From CANRIN01 sp964493515 (lineage in GTDB: Bacteria > Bacillota > Clostridia > Oscillospirales > JAAYOS01), in the NCBI GenBank assembly GCA_964493515.1, contig CAZBNJ010000014.1:1-38933 (forward strand): a DNA stretch of 38,933 nt, given 5' to 3'. The notes under the pieces were generated by a model, which did not search any database, was not told the DNA's origin, and saw only the letters and a list, made by a program, of their open reading frames with translations. Below, one piece after another: positions 31,138 through 38,933 of this stretch. The stretch's first letter is position 1; each line of letters starts with the position of its first letter. Made by a program: the position numbers and the translations under genes.

Positions 31138-32367
31138 GTGCGCCGCGGGGAGCTTGCGACCAAGATAATAAGCGCGGTGGTGGTCATCGCCGTCGTGGCT
31201 TATATGGCGGTATACATATCCTCGGCGCTTTCAAATCCGCTTGAAACGGCGGAGGCTGTGCTCGCCACGGCGGAGGACACCGTTCCGATAAGCGGATGGT
31301 TCGCGCGCGACGAGAGCCGCGTGAACGCCGCGATAAGCGGTTCGGCGGTATCGCTCCGCGACGAGGGCGAGAAGGTACACGCGGGCGAGAGCCTGATAAT
31401 GAGCTACACAAGCTCGACGGCAAGGAGCACGCGCGAGCAGATAGACGCGCTCGACCGCCGCATCGCCGAGCTGGAGGCGGCTACCTCCGACGCGAGCGTG
31501 GGCGACATCAACCGACTGGACAGCGAGCTTCAGGACAGCGTGTATTCGCTCGCGTACTCGGCGGCGACAGGGTCGTATGACGACGCGGCGAAGAGCGCGA
31601 CCGAGCTTAAAACGCTGATGCTTCGGCGAGACTACGCGTCCGGTCGGTACGGCGAGGAGGCGTTCGAGGAGGTGCTCAACGACCTCAAAAACGAGCGCAC
31701 GCTGCTTGAGAGCAAGATAGGCGGTGCGGAGATCGCGGTCACCGCGCCGTACAGCGGCTACTTCTCCACCGTCGCGGACGGCTACGAGAGCGTGCTCAGC
31801 ATGGACAGCGTGCTTGACATGGATCCCGCGGACATCCACGCGCTGGAGAACAGAGCGGAGACTCCGGACCCGAACTGCTGCGGCAAGCTGGTGCGCAGCT
31901 TCGGATGGCGGTTTCTGTCCGCGATGAAGCAGGAGGACGCGGCGCAGCTCTCGGAGGGGCGCTGGGTGACGATGCGCTTTACCGGCGACTATGTCGGCGA
32001 GGTGCGGGTCAGAGTGTATCAGATAGGCGCCTTGCGGGACGGCGAGTGCGCGGTGGTGTTCAGCTGCGCGACCGACATAGCGCCGCTGGTGGGACTCAGG
32101 CACGAGTCGGCGGAGCTGGTGCTTCGCGAGCACGAGGGCGTGCGCATACCAAAGACCGCGGTGCGCGTGGACGAGAGCGGAAACAGCGGCGTTTTCATCA
32201 TCGTTGCGACCCAGGCGCAGTTCGTGCAGATGGATATCGCGACCGCGTATGAGACCGAAAATTACTACATTGTGGCGTACGATCCGGCGTCCACGTCGTC
32301 GATCCGGCCGGGTGACGAGATCGTAGTGCGCTCAAAGAACCTTTTTGACGGGAAAGTGCTAAAATAA
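31138..32367 (+). CDS. HlyD-like single-pass membrane protein
   Basis: A 409-residue protein. One transmembrane segment (about residues 10-30) precedes an extracytoplasmic part. A half-lipoyl region (about 58-95, V-N-A-A-I-S-G-S-A-V-S-L-R-D-E-G-E-K-V with H-A-G-E) is split from its partner (about 195-215, V-T-A-P-Y-S-G-Y-F) by a helical hairpin of about 95 residues, the adaptor layout of HlyD/RND membrane-fusion proteins. The C-terminal 150 residues are beta-rich with an R-I-P-K-T-A-V motif typical of adaptor domains. No transporter partner is encoded nearby. GTG 31138 lies one base after the hfq stop, with GAGGAG just upstream. Its neighbours are hfq and sepF; an envelope or division link is inference. 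Confidence 0.82.
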   Translation: MRRGELATKIISAVVVIAVVAYMAVYISSALSNPLETAEAVLATAEDTVPISGWFARDESRVNAAISGSAVSLRDEGEKVHAGESLIMSYTSSTARSTREQIDALDRRIAELEAATSDASVGDINRLDSELQDSVYSLAYSAATGSYDDAAKSATELKTLMLRRDYASGRYGEEAFEEVLNDLKNERTLLESKIGGAEIAVTAPYSGYFSTVADGYESVLSMDSVLDMDPADIHALENRAETPDPNCCGKLVRSFGWRFLSAMKQEDAAQLSEGRWVTMRFTGDYVGEVRVRVYQIGALRDGECAVVFSCATDIAPLVGLRHESAELVLREHEGVRIPKTAVRVDESGNSGVFIIVATQAQFVQMDIATAYETENYYIVAYDPASTSSIRPGDEIVVRSKNLFDGKVLK

Positions 32368-32370
32368 CAG

Positions 32371-32399
32371 TTGACATATGGCGCAAAAAATACGATAAT
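32371..32399 (+). promoter_or_regulatory. Sigma-A promoter of sepF-divIVA
   Basis: TTGACA (32371-32376), a 17-base spacer and GATAAT (32394-32399) lie between the HlyD-like stop and sepF. It separates the division genes from the long upstream operon, although read-through is possible as no terminator is seen. Confidence 0.8.
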
Positions 32400-32430
32400 A
32401 TAGTGAGGTCATTTTTTACTCGGGAGGTAA

Positions 32431-32889
32431 ATGAAGATGGGACTTTTCGATAAGATCAAGGAACTGACCCGCCCGTACGCAGAGGACTATGAGGACGAGG
32501 AGATAGAGGCAGAGGACGAAGTGGAGTCGATACGCACCCGTCCGGTATCCCGTCCCGCAACGACTGTGGAGTTCCCCGCCGCAAGCAACAAGGTCGTCAA
32601 CATCCACGCGACCACGCAGCTTTCGGTGGTGCTTGTCAAGCCGGAGCGCTTCGACGCGGCGGCGGAGATAGCCGACAACCTGCGCGACAAGCGCACGGTG
32701 GTGCTGAACCTCGAGTCGACGGCAAAGGACGTGTCCCGCCGCCTGCTCGACTTCCTCAGCGGCGTTGCTTACGCAAACGACGGCAAGATAAAGAAGGTCG
32801 CGAACGCGACGTACATCATCACCCCGTTCAACGTCGAGATACTCGGAGATCTCATTGACGAGCTGGAGAACAACGGACTTTATTTCTAA
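32431..32889 (+). CDS. sepF: Cell division protein SepF
   Basis: A 152-residue FtsZ-binding protein that tethers Z-rings to the membrane. The N-terminal segment (M-G-L-F-D-K-I-K-E-L) fits the amphipathic membrane-binding helix. An acidic linker follows (about 15-30). The DUF552/SepF domain (about 65-150) has V-V-L-V-K-P-E-R-F-D-A-A, D-K-R-T-V-V-L-N-L-E and R-R-L-L-D-F-L-S-G, with I-T-P at the end. Two starts are possible: ATG 32431, 3 bases after GGAGG, and ATG 32437, 9 bases after it. The second is closer to ideal spacing and to the usual M-G-x-F start. It is followed by divIVA. Confidence 0.95.
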   Translation: MKMGLFDKIKELTRPYAEDYEDEEIEAEDEVESIRTRPVSRPATTVEFPAASNKVVNIHATTQLSVVLVKPERFDAAAEIADNLRDKRTVVLNLESTAKDVSRRLLDFLSGVAYANDGKIKKVANATYIITPFNVEILGDLIDELENNGLYF

Positions 32890-32920
32890 AAAATTCGCGC
32901 CCTAAAGGATGGTGAAAACG

Positions 32921-33871
32921 GTGCTCACTCCGCAGGAAGTACAGGACAGGAAGTTTGCGAAGGCTGTGTTCGGCGGTTATGACATGGGCGAGGTGGACGA
33001 ATTCCTCGACCAGATAATTTCCGACTACGAGCAGCTGTACAAGGAAAACGCCATACTCAAGGGCAAGCTCAAGACGCTTGCGGAGAAGGTTGAGGAGTAT
33101 CGCTCGGTCGATGAGCAGATGCGCCAGACCCTCGCGCGCGCAAAGCGTGAGAGCGACGAGCAGATCGAAAACGCGATGCAGCAGGCGGCAGATATGCGCA
33201 CCGCCGCCGACGAATATTCGCGCACCGTTCGCGCCGACGCGGATGAGTACAGCGAGAAGCTGCTCAGCGAGGCGCGCAGCGAGGCGGAGACCCTGCTTTC
33301 GACCGCACGCCATTCGTCGGATGAAATGCAGGCGGTAGCGCGCAACGAGGCGATGATGAAGCTCACCGGCATCCGCGAGGAGATAGAGGCGGAGGAGCGT
33401 CGCCTTGCCGAGGCGCGCAACGAGACGAAGAAGTACGCGGCGGAGGTCGCGGAGGTGTGTAAGCGTCAGCTCGAGTCGCTGCGCACGATAGTGGCTTCGC
33501 CCGCGCCGATGCCGGCGGTCACCGAGCCGGTACGCGCGGCGTTTGCGGAGCGGTCGATGGACACACCGAGCGTGGGCATATCGTCGGTGGACGAGCCGAC
33601 GGTCAGGATAGAGACGGAGCGAATTACCGAGCGGCAGGCGGCGGATACCCCTGCCACCGTCGCCGACGCCGCGAACTACGAGGATTTCGAGCCTGTTGAG
33701 GACGAGATCCCTATGATGGACGCCGACAACGAACCGACGATACGCTTTGAAAAGCCGCGTCGTGTGGACATTGGCGGCGACACCATCGAGTTTGACGATC
33801 CGGAGGACGAGCAGTCGGACGACGACGCGTTCCGTCAGATATTCGGAGGCAGGGGCAGCGACGGCGAGTGA
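32921..33871 (+). CDS. divIVA: Cell division initiation protein DivIVA
   Basis: A 316-residue pole- and septum-marking protein. The N-terminal lipid-binding DivIVA domain is L-T-P-Q-E-V-x-D-R-K-F followed by G-G-Y-D-M-G-E-V-D-E-F-L-D (residues about 2-33). A long coiled coil covers about 35-185, rich in A/E/R heptads. The C-terminal third is acidic with P-x-P and E/D clusters and ends in a short tail. GTG 32921 is preferred because it yields the usual M-L-T-P-Q-E-V start; ATG 32909 and GTG 32912 are in-frame alternatives, but 32909 lies directly against AAAGG. The gene follows sepF and precedes ileS, the usual Firmicute order. Confidence 0.94.
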   Translation: MLTPQEVQDRKFAKAVFGGYDMGEVDEFLDQIISDYEQLYKENAILKGKLKTLAEKVEEYRSVDEQMRQTLARAKRESDEQIENAMQQAADMRTAADEYSRTVRADADEYSEKLLSEARSEAETLLSTARHSSDEMQAVARNEAMMKLTGIREEIEAEERRLAEARNETKKYAAEVAEVCKRQLESLRTIVASPAPMPAVTEPVRAAFAERSMDTPSVGISSVDEPTVRIETERITERQAADTPATVADAANYEDFEPVEDEIPMMDADNEPTIRFEKPRRVDIGGDTIEFDDPEDEQSDDDAFRQIFGGRGSDGE

Positions 33872-33890
33872 TGCCCCGATAGGCGAATAC

Positions 33891-33924
33891 AAGCGCAGGG
33901 GTCTCACAAAGACCCTTGCGTTTT
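33891..33924 (+). terminator. Rho-independent terminator between divIVA and ileS
   Basis: A stem of about 14 bp (33891-33904 with 33910-33923) with a 5-base loop ends in TTTT (33921-33924). The T-run is short, so partial read-through into ileS is possible. Confidence 0.75.
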
Positions 33925-33949
33925 AATATGCAGAACACAACGGAGGAAG

Positions 33950-36703
33950 ATGACAACAATGGCTAACGATTTCAATTCGACGCTGAATCTGCCCAAGACA
34001 GCGTTCCCCATGCGCGCAAACCTCGCACAGCGCGAGCCGCAGATGCTTGAAAAGCTGTACGAAGACCACATCTACGAGGCGCTTGTCGAGAAGAACAAGG
34101 ACTGCCCGCCGTTCATCCTGCACGACGGCCCTCCCTTCTCCAACGGAGACATACACATCGGCACGGCGATGAATAAGACGCTCAAGGACATCGTGCTGCG
34201 CTCCAAGGCGATGAGCGGGCACTACACGCCGTACACCCCCGGCTGGGATAACCACGGAATGCCTATAGAGAGCGCGATAATCAAGAAGAACAAGCTGAAC
34301 CGCAAGGCGATGTCGATACCCGAGTTCCGCAACGCCTGCCGCGACTTTGCGTGGGATTTCGTCTGCCGCCAGCGCGACGAGTTCAAGCGTCTCGGCGTGC
34401 TCGGCGACTGGGAGCACCCCTATCTGACGATGGACAAGGAGTTCGAGGCGGAGGAGATAAAGATTTTCGGCGAGATGTACCGCAAGGGGTACATCTATCG
34501 CGGCATGAAGCCGGTGTACTGGTGCCCGTTTGACGAGACCGCGCTTGCCGAGGCTGAGATCGAGTATCAGGACGAGCCGTGCACGTCGATATACGTCCGC
34601 TTCAAGGTGGTGGACGACAAGGGGATGCTCGACAAGAAGGAAGTCACCAGCTTTGTCATATGGACGACCACGCCGTGGACCCTTCCGGGCAACGTGTGCA
34701 TCGCGCTTGCGCCGCGTGCCGACTATGTTGTCGTCGAGCTGGAGAGCGGCGAGCGGCTGATACTTGCCGAGGAGCTGCTCCGCAAGACGATGGAGCAGGG
34801 CGGCATAGACAAGTATGAGATAGTGGCGCGCCACAAGGGAAGCGAGCTTGAGGGCATGACCACGCAGCATCCGTTCCTCGACAGGACGAGCGGCATAGTG
34901 CTTGCCGACTACGTCACCACCGAGGACGGCACCGGCTGCGTCCACACCGCTCCGGGCTACGGCGCGGAGGACTATCTGACCGGACGCAAGTATGACCTTC
35001 CGATGCTCGTGCCGGTGGACGACCACGGCTACCAGACCGAGGAGGCAGGCCCGTTTGCGGGTATGCGCTACGACAAGAGTAACGAGGCGATAGTCGAGCA
35101 TCTGCGCTCAAGCGGCGCGCTGTTCGCGTCCAAGGAGCTGACGCACAGCTATCCGCACTGCTGGCGCTGCAAGAACCCGATAATCTTCCGCGCGACGCCG
35201 CAGTGGTTCTGCTCGGTTAAGTCGTTCCGCGACGAGACGCTGGAGGAGATAAAGAAGATAAACTGGCTGCCCGCATGGGGCGAGGACCGCATATCCAACA
35301 TGGTATCCGAGCGCGACGACTGGTGCATCAGCCGTCAGCGCCACTGGGGACTGCCCATCCCGGTGTTCTACTGCGAGGACTGCGGCGAGCCGGTCTGCAC
35401 GCCCGAATCCATCGAGTTTGTAAGCGAGCTGTTCAGAGAGCACGGCTCGAACGTGTGGTATGAACGCGAGGCGGACGGACTGCTTCCCAAGGGCTTCAAG
35501 TGCCCGCACTGCGGCAAGACCCACTTCCGCAAGGAGACTGACACGCTGGACGGATGGTTCGACAGCGGTTCGACGCACATCGCGAGCCTCAAGCGCGAGC
35601 ACCCCGAGAACTGGCCCGCCGACCTCTATCAGGAGGGCAACGACCAGTATCGCGGATGGTTCCAGTCGTCGCTGCTCATCTCGATGGCGGTGCTCGGCAA
35701 GAGCCCGTACAAGCAGGTCATAACTCACGGCTGGACGGTGGACGGCGAGGGCCGCGCGATGCACAAGTCGCTCGGCAACGGCGTCGCGCCCGCCGACGTC
35801 ATAAAGGACTACGGCGCGGACATCCTGCGCCTGTGGGTCGCGTCGAGCGATTACAAGCAGGACGTGCGCGTGAGCGACGACATCCTCAAGCAGCTGTCGC
35901 AGGCGTACATGAAGATACGCAACACCGCGCGCTATATCCTCGGCAACCTCGAGGGCTTTGACCCGAACGACCCGGTAAATCCGGAGGAGATGCTGCCGCT
36001 GGACAGATGGGCGCTCGGCGAGCTTGACGAGCTTGTAAAGCGTGTGAAGCGCGGATACGACGAGTATGAGTACCACATCGTCTACCACGCGGTGTACGAC
36101 TTCTGCGTCGTCGAGCTGTCCAGCTTCTATCTGGACGTGATAAAGGACAGGCTGTACTGCGACGAAAAGGACGGGGTGTCCCGCCGCAGCGCGCAGACCG
36201 CGATGTGGATGATACTCGACGCGCTGACAAAGCAGATAGCGCCGATACTGGCGTTCACCTCCGACGAGATATGGCAGGAGATGCCGCACCGCAGCGGAGA
36301 CGACGCGCGCCATGTGATGCTCAACCGATTCGCGTCGGTGCCGGAGGAGTATCTGCCGAGCGCCGCCGAGCGTGAGCGCTGGTCGAAGATAATCGAGCTG
36401 CGCGAGACCGCGAACGCCGAGCTTGAAAAGGCCCGCGCCGCAGGACTTATCGGCAAGCCGCTCGAGGCAAAGGTCGTGTTCTCGGCGACCGGCGACGAGC
36501 TTGCGTTTATCAAGGCGAACATCGACGACCTGACCGTCGCGCTGATAGTGTCGCAGGTCGAGGCGGTGGAAGGCGAAGGCGGCGTCAAGGTCGAGAAGGC
36601 GGAGGGCGAGAAGTGCCCGCGCTGCTGGGGCTATCACACCCACGTCGACGAGAACGGACTGTGCGACCGCTGTGCCGCCGCGGTAAAGGCGATAAATGAG
36701 TAA
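33950..36703 (+). CDS. ileS: Isoleucyl-tRNA synthetase
   Basis: A 917-residue class Ia synthetase. The nucleotide-binding motif is in P-P-F-S-N-G-D-I-H-I-G-T, near residues 61-72, where the fourth HIGH position is Thr. The KMSKS loop is A-M-H-K-S-L-G-N. The CP1 editing domain contains T-T-P-W-T-L-P-G-N and H-T-A-P-G-Y-G-A-E-D. A C-terminal zinc site C-P-R-C-W-G-Y plus C-D-R-C is intact. These variants occur in other clostridial IleRS as I recall. ATG 33950 lies 3 bases after GGAGG; ATG 33959 is possible. Only 78 bases separate it from divIVA, too few for an Ile T-box. The 3' end overlaps lspA by 8 bases. Confidence 0.97.
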   Translation: MTTMANDFNSTLNLPKTAFPMRANLAQREPQMLEKLYEDHIYEALVEKNKDCPPFILHDGPPFSNGDIHIGTAMNKTLKDIVLRSKAMSGHYTPYTPGWDNHGMPIESAIIKKNKLNRKAMSIPEFRNACRDFAWDFVCRQRDEFKRLGVLGDWEHPYLTMDKEFEAEEIKIFGEMYRKGYIYRGMKPVYWCPFDETALAEAEIEYQDEPCTSIYVRFKVVDDKGMLDKKEVTSFVIWTTTPWTLPGNVCIALAPRADYVVVELESGERLILAEELLRKTMEQGGIDKYEIVARHKGSELEGMTTQHPFLDRTSGIVLADYVTTEDGTGCVHTAPGYGAEDYLTGRKYDLPMLVPVDDHGYQTEEAGPFAGMRYDKSNEAIVEHLRSSGALFASKELTHSYPHCWRCKNPIIFRATPQWFCSVKSFRDETLEEIKKINWLPAWGEDRISNMVSERDDWCISRQRHWGLPIPVFYCEDCGEPVCTPESIEFVSELFREHGSNVWYEREADGLLPKGFKCPHCGKTHFRKETDTLDGWFDSGSTHIASLKREHPENWPADLYQEGNDQYRGWFQSSLLISMAVLGKSPYKQVITHGWTVDGEGRAMHKSLGNGVAPADVIKDYGADILRLWVASSDYKQDVRVSDDILKQLSQAYMKIRNTARYILGNLEGFDPNDPVNPEEMLPLDRWALGELDELVKRVKRGYDEYEYHIVYHAVYDFCVVELSSFYLDVIKDRLYCDEKDGVSRRSAQTAMWMILDALTKQIAPILAFTSDEIWQEMPHRSGDDARHVMLNRFASVPEEYLPSAAERERWSKIIELRETANAELEKARAAGLIGKPLEAKVVFSATGDELAFIKANIDDLTVALIVSQVEAVEGEGGVKVEKAEGEKCPRCWGYHTHVDENGLCDRCAAAVKAINE

Positions 36704-37256
36704 GAAGCGCGGGTTTGAGGCGCTGCTCGCGGCGATAGCCGTCGTCGCGGTGGCGCTCGACCAGTGGACGAAATATCTGGCAAGGGTACACCTCAGCGCA
36801 AACGAGGTGTACCGTTTCCTGCCCGGAGTTTTGGAGTTTCAGCTGCACATGAACGACGGCGCGTCGCTTGGCATATTCGGCGGCAACCGAGCACTGCTCG
36901 TCGGAGTCAGCCTCGTAGCGTCGGTCGCGGTGGCGGCGGTGCTGTTCGCGTACAGAAAACTGTCCCGCGCCGAGCGGATAGGACTTGCGCTGATACTCGG
37001 CGGCGCGGTCGGGAACCTCATCGACCGCGCGGCAAGCGGGCTTGTGACCGATATGCTCTACTTCCCGTGGATTGAGAAACTGCCGCTGCTGCCGAGTTTT
37101 GTCTGCAACATCGCGGACATCGCGATAACCTTCGGTGTGGCGACGCTGATAGTCGGCTTTATCGTCGACGATATACGCGAGCGCCGCGCGAAGAGGACGG
37201 AAGCCGCTCCGAGCGAGGACGGGTCGACCGACGACGGGACGAGCGGCGATGAGTGA
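36696..37256 (+). CDS. lspA: Lipoprotein signal peptidase LspA
   Basis: A 186-residue aspartic protease that removes signal peptides from diacylglyceryl prolipoproteins. Four transmembrane helices are apparent (about 8-25, 65-85, 95-112, 133-155). The catalytic aspartates are D110 in G-N-L-I-D-R and D141 in V-C-N-I-A-D, and the early V-A-L-D-Q-W-T-K is conserved. A charged, probably disordered C-terminal tail of about 25 residues (E-R-R-A-K-R-T-E-A-A-P onward) is longer than usual. The start ATG lies inside the 3' end of ileS, and the stop overlaps rluD by 8 bases, so the three are translationally coupled. Confidence 0.96.
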   Translation: MSKKRGFEALLAAIAVVAVALDQWTKYLARVHLSANEVYRFLPGVLEFQLHMNDGASLGIFGGNRALLVGVSLVASVAVAAVLFAYRKLSRAERIGLALILGGAVGNLIDRAASGLVTDMLYFPWIEKLPLLPSFVCNIADIAITFGVATLIVGFIVDDIRERRAKRTEAAPSEDGSTDDGTSGDE

Positions 37257-38166
37257 GGCGCTGTTTTTCGTCGCCGATGCCGAGTTTTCGGGCGCGAGGG
37301 TGGACGTGATGCTCGCCGAGGTCGCGGGGATAACGCGGTCGGCGGCGCAGAAAGCCATCGCCGAGGGACGGCTTGTCGACGGCGCGGGAAACCCGGTCGC
37401 GAAGTCGCTGAAGGTCGAGGCGGGGCAGAGCTTTTCCTACATCCCGGCGGAGGTCGAGCCGGTGGAGCTTCAGCCGCTGGACGTGGACATCGAGATAGTG
37501 TACGAGGACGAGGATATCGCGGTGGTCAACAAGCCGCGCGGGATGGTGGTGCATCCGGCGGCGGGACACGCGCAGGATACGCTTGTCAACGTGCTTATGG
37601 CGCGGCTTTCCAGCCTGTCGGGGATAAACGGCGAGCTGCGTCCGGGCATCGTCCACCGCATAGACAAGGACACGTCGGGGCTGCTGGTGGTGGCAAAGAA
37701 CGACTTTGCGCACCAGTCGCTCGCGGCGCAGATAAAGGAGCACTCGGCGCGGCGCACATACGAGACGGTGGTGCGCGGTCGACTTCGCGACGACGAGGGT
37801 ACGGTGGACGCGCCGATAGGCCGCAGCCGCCGCGACCGCAAGAAGATGGCGGTGGTAAGCGACGGCCGCGACGCGGTGACCCACTGGCAGGTGATAGCTC
37901 GATACGCGGGCTGGACGCACGTCCGCTGCGTGCTCGAGACCGGACGGACGCATCAGATACGCGTACACATGGCGCACATCGGGCATCCGGTGGCGGGCGA
38001 CCCGCTGTACGGCGGTCGGGACGAGCTGTCGGTCGGGGGACAGTGCCTGCACGCAAAGGAGCTTGAGCTTGTCCATCCGCGCACCGGCGAGCGTATGGTA
38101 TTTGTCACCGAACTGCCCGACTATTTCAAAAAGGTGTTGACAAAGCTCGAAAATCGTGTAGAATGA
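37249..38166 (+). CDS. rluD: RluA family pseudouridine synthase
   Basis: A 305-residue rRNA/tRNA pseudouridine synthase. An N-terminal S4 domain (about 15-75, A-R-V-D-V-M-L-A-E) precedes the catalytic domain with V-V-N-K-P-R-G-M-V-V-H-P and the catalytic Asp in H-R-I-D-K-D-T-S-G-L-L-V-V-A-K. R-T-H-Q-I-R-V-H-M-A-H-I-G-H-P-V-x-G-D is intact. The lspA-rluD-like neighbourhood matches YlyB of Bacillus; RluD-type specificity (23S rRNA positions 1911/1915/1917) is likely but not proven. The start overlaps lspA by 8 bases. The last 30 bases contain the promoter for the TPP riboswitch transcript. Confidence 0.94.
   Translation: MSEALFFVADAEFSGARVDVMLAEVAGITRSAAQKAIAEGRLVDGAGNPVAKSLKVEAGQSFSYIPAEVEPVELQPLDVDIEIVYEDEDIAVVNKPRGMVVHPAAGHAQDTLVNVLMARLSSLSGINGELRPGIVHRIDKDTSGLLVVAKNDFAHQSLAAQIKEHSARRTYETVVRGRLRDDEGTVDAPIGRSRRDRKKMAVVSDGRDAVTHWQVIARYAGWTHVRCVLETGRTHQIRVHMAHIGHPVAGDPLYGGRDELSVGGQCLHAKELELVHPRTGERMVFVTELPDYFKKVLTKLENRVE
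38137..38164 (+). promoter_or_regulatory. Sigma-A promoter of the TPP riboswitch-thiT unit
   Basis: TTGACA (38137-38142), a 16-base spacer and TAGAAT (38159-38164) lie inside the last codons of rluD, with the -10 touching its stop codon. The transcript would start about 20 bases before the riboswitch. Confidence 0.8.
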
Positions 38167-38190
38167 AAGAGGTCGCTGCGAAAACCGAAT

Positions 38191-38288
38191 ATGCAGGGGC
38201 GCTGGGAGTCATTCCCGGCTGTGATTGCGGCAAAGTGCAGCCGCAGGTCCCTTTGACCTGATCCGGGTAATGCCGGCGTAGGGAGCGT
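38191..38288 (+). promoter_or_regulatory. TPP riboswitch (THI box)
   Basis: P1 is 38191-38194 with 38285-38288. AGGGGCGC (38195-38202) starts P2. P3 is 38201-38207 with 38213-38219, followed by CTGTGA (38219-38224) where the family has CTGAGA. An extra P3a hairpin is 38226-38231 with 38240-38245. The second half has CCCTTTGACCTGATC (38249-38263), the CCGG-GTAATG-CCGG P5 hairpin and GCGTAGGGA (38276-38284). It is expected to switch off the downstream thiamine transporter when TPP is bound, through the terminator that follows. Confidence 0.96.
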
Positions 38289-38304
38289 TTTTCCTTTCGG
38301 AAAT

Positions 38305-38346
38305 TTGTGTGCTCTGCGCTTCGGCGCGGCGGCACATTTTATTTTT
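38305..38346 (+). terminator. Terminator of the TPP riboswitch expression platform
   Basis: A hairpin built from TGTGTGC-TCT-GCGC and GCGC-GGCG-GCACA with a TTCG tetraloop (one bulge and one mismatch) is followed by TTTTATTTTTA. It ends 2 bases before the AGGGAGGA ribosome-binding site of thiT, so premature termination is the likely control mode. Confidence 0.82.
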
Positions 38347-38362
38347 AGGGAGGAATTCCAAA

Positions 38363-38932
38363 ATGGCAAAGCTCAATTCTCACAATGCGCTCCGCTGTCT
38401 GTGCGAGGGCGCGATCATGGTGGCGATAGCCACGCTGCTCGGTATGCTCAAGCTGTGGCGCTTCCCGTGGGGAGGCTCGATCACCTTCAAGATGCTGCCG
38501 CTGTTCGTATTCGCGCTGCGCTGGGGCGTAGGCCCGGGCGTGCTCGCGGGATTTGTTACCGGTGCTATCGACTTTATGATAGACGGCGGCTTCTCGATAG
38601 GCTGGCAGTCGATAATCGGCGACTATGTGCTTAGCTATACGCTCTGCGGACTTGCGGGCGTGATACGCGGCAAGAGCTGGGGCGTGTTTGTCGGCTCGGT
38701 CATCGGCGCGATAGGCCGCTTCATCCCGGTGTATGTGACCGGCGCGACGCTGTGGGGCGAGTATATGCCGGAGGAGTTCTTCGGCATGACGATGAAAAGT
38801 CCGTGGTTCTACTCGGCGCTGTACAACGGCTGCTATGTGTTCGCAAGCATGATACTTATCCTGGTGGTGCTCGCGGTCATGTTCGTGCCGCTGAAGAAAT
38901 ACCTGCTCGGCGGGGACATAAAGCGCGGCTAA
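38363..38932 (+). CDS. thiT: Thiamine ECF transporter S component ThiT
   Basis: A 189-residue membrane protein with six predicted helices, the substrate-binding subunit of an energy-coupling-factor importer. It works with a shared EcfA-EcfA'-EcfT module that is not in this window. ThiT features include the G-G-S-I-T-F-K-M-L-P segment after the first helix, W-G-E-Y-M-P in the later loop and A-L-Y-N-G-C-Y in the last part, which in characterised ThiT supply thiamine-binding aromatic, Glu and Asn residues. ATG 38363 follows AGGGAGGAATTCCAAA; an upstream in-frame start at 38309 lies in the terminator and is rejected. The TPP riboswitch upstream confirms the thiamine role. Confidence 0.95.
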   Translation: MAKLNSHNALRCLCEGAIMVAIATLLGMLKLWRFPWGGSITFKMLPLFVFALRWGVGPGVLAGFVTGAIDFMIDGGFSIGWQSIIGDYVLSYTLCGLAGVIRGKSWGVFVGSVIGAIGRFIPVYVTGATLWGEYMPEEFFGMTMKSPWFYSALYNGCYVFASMILILVVLAVMFVPLKKYLLGGDIKRG

Positions 38933-38933
38933 G

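Noticed and set aside
1..38933. Defence island, prophage, transposon or secondary-metabolite cluster
   Set aside because: No integrase, transposase, phage structural, restriction-modification, toxin-antitoxin or biosynthetic gene was recognised. The window is mostly core housekeeping genes.

Overview
The window is a GC-rich, gene-dense bacterial chromosome segment, very probably from an uncultured Clostridia-class Firmicute of the Oscillospirales or Christensenellales type. Supporting signs are an HrcA/CIRCE heat-shock operon, SepF plus DivIVA next to ileS-lspA-rluD, a bifunctional Rel with an RFKD motif, a miaB-mutS-mutL-miaA-hfq block, strong GGAGG ribosome-binding sites and sigma-A promoters with 17-base spacers. 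A run of exactly 100 N (17333-17432) marks a scaffold gap, as in a draft or metagenome assembly. The placement is an inference from gene content; no database search was run.

Layout. 1-212: two tRNA genes (Asn, cut at the window edge, and a CAT-anticodon tRNA that looks like Ile2) with a terminator. 215-1107: a GNAT acetyltransferase and a DUF1653 protein. 1111-9635: one promoter, six closely spaced genes and a bidirectional terminator: a NYN-LOTUS RNase-like protein, a membrane-anchored metallophosphoesterase, recJ, relA, a phosphoglucomutase and an unassigned protein with a nuclease-like core. 9639-10168: a convergent GNAT gene with a perfect consensus promoter. 10232-11584: a sodium:solute symporter. 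11609-11733: a 125-base nested inverted repeat. 11751-16530: hrcA-grpE-dnaK-dnaJ under a CIRCE-controlled promoter. 16534-17291: a winged-helix regulator with operator-like repeats around its promoter. 17300-17471: a perfect promoter, the gap, then a terminator, so a transcription unit is missing. 17484-20034 (minus): ilvE-ylmH-deoC. 20072-32367: a probable nine-gene operon of polysaccharide deacetylase, thiI, cinA, miaB, mutS, mutL, miaA, hfq and an HlyD-like membrane protein. 32371-38166: sepF, divIVA, ileS, lspA, rluD. 38137-38932: a TPP riboswitch with terminator controlling thiT.

Functionally this is mostly core genome: DNA repair (RecJ, MutS, MutL), the stringent response (Rel), proteostasis (HrcA, GrpE, DnaK, DnaJ), tRNA modification (ThiI, MiaB, MiaA), RNA chaperoning (Hfq), division (SepF, DivIVA), lipoprotein processing (LspA) and thiamine uptake (ThiT). 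No phage, insertion sequence, CRISPR array or defence island is visible. The least explained items are the unassigned protein at 8837-9598, the nested inverted repeat upstream of hrcA, the unit hidden by the gap, and a low-GC patch inside miaA. No gene-free stretch exceeds about 240 bases.
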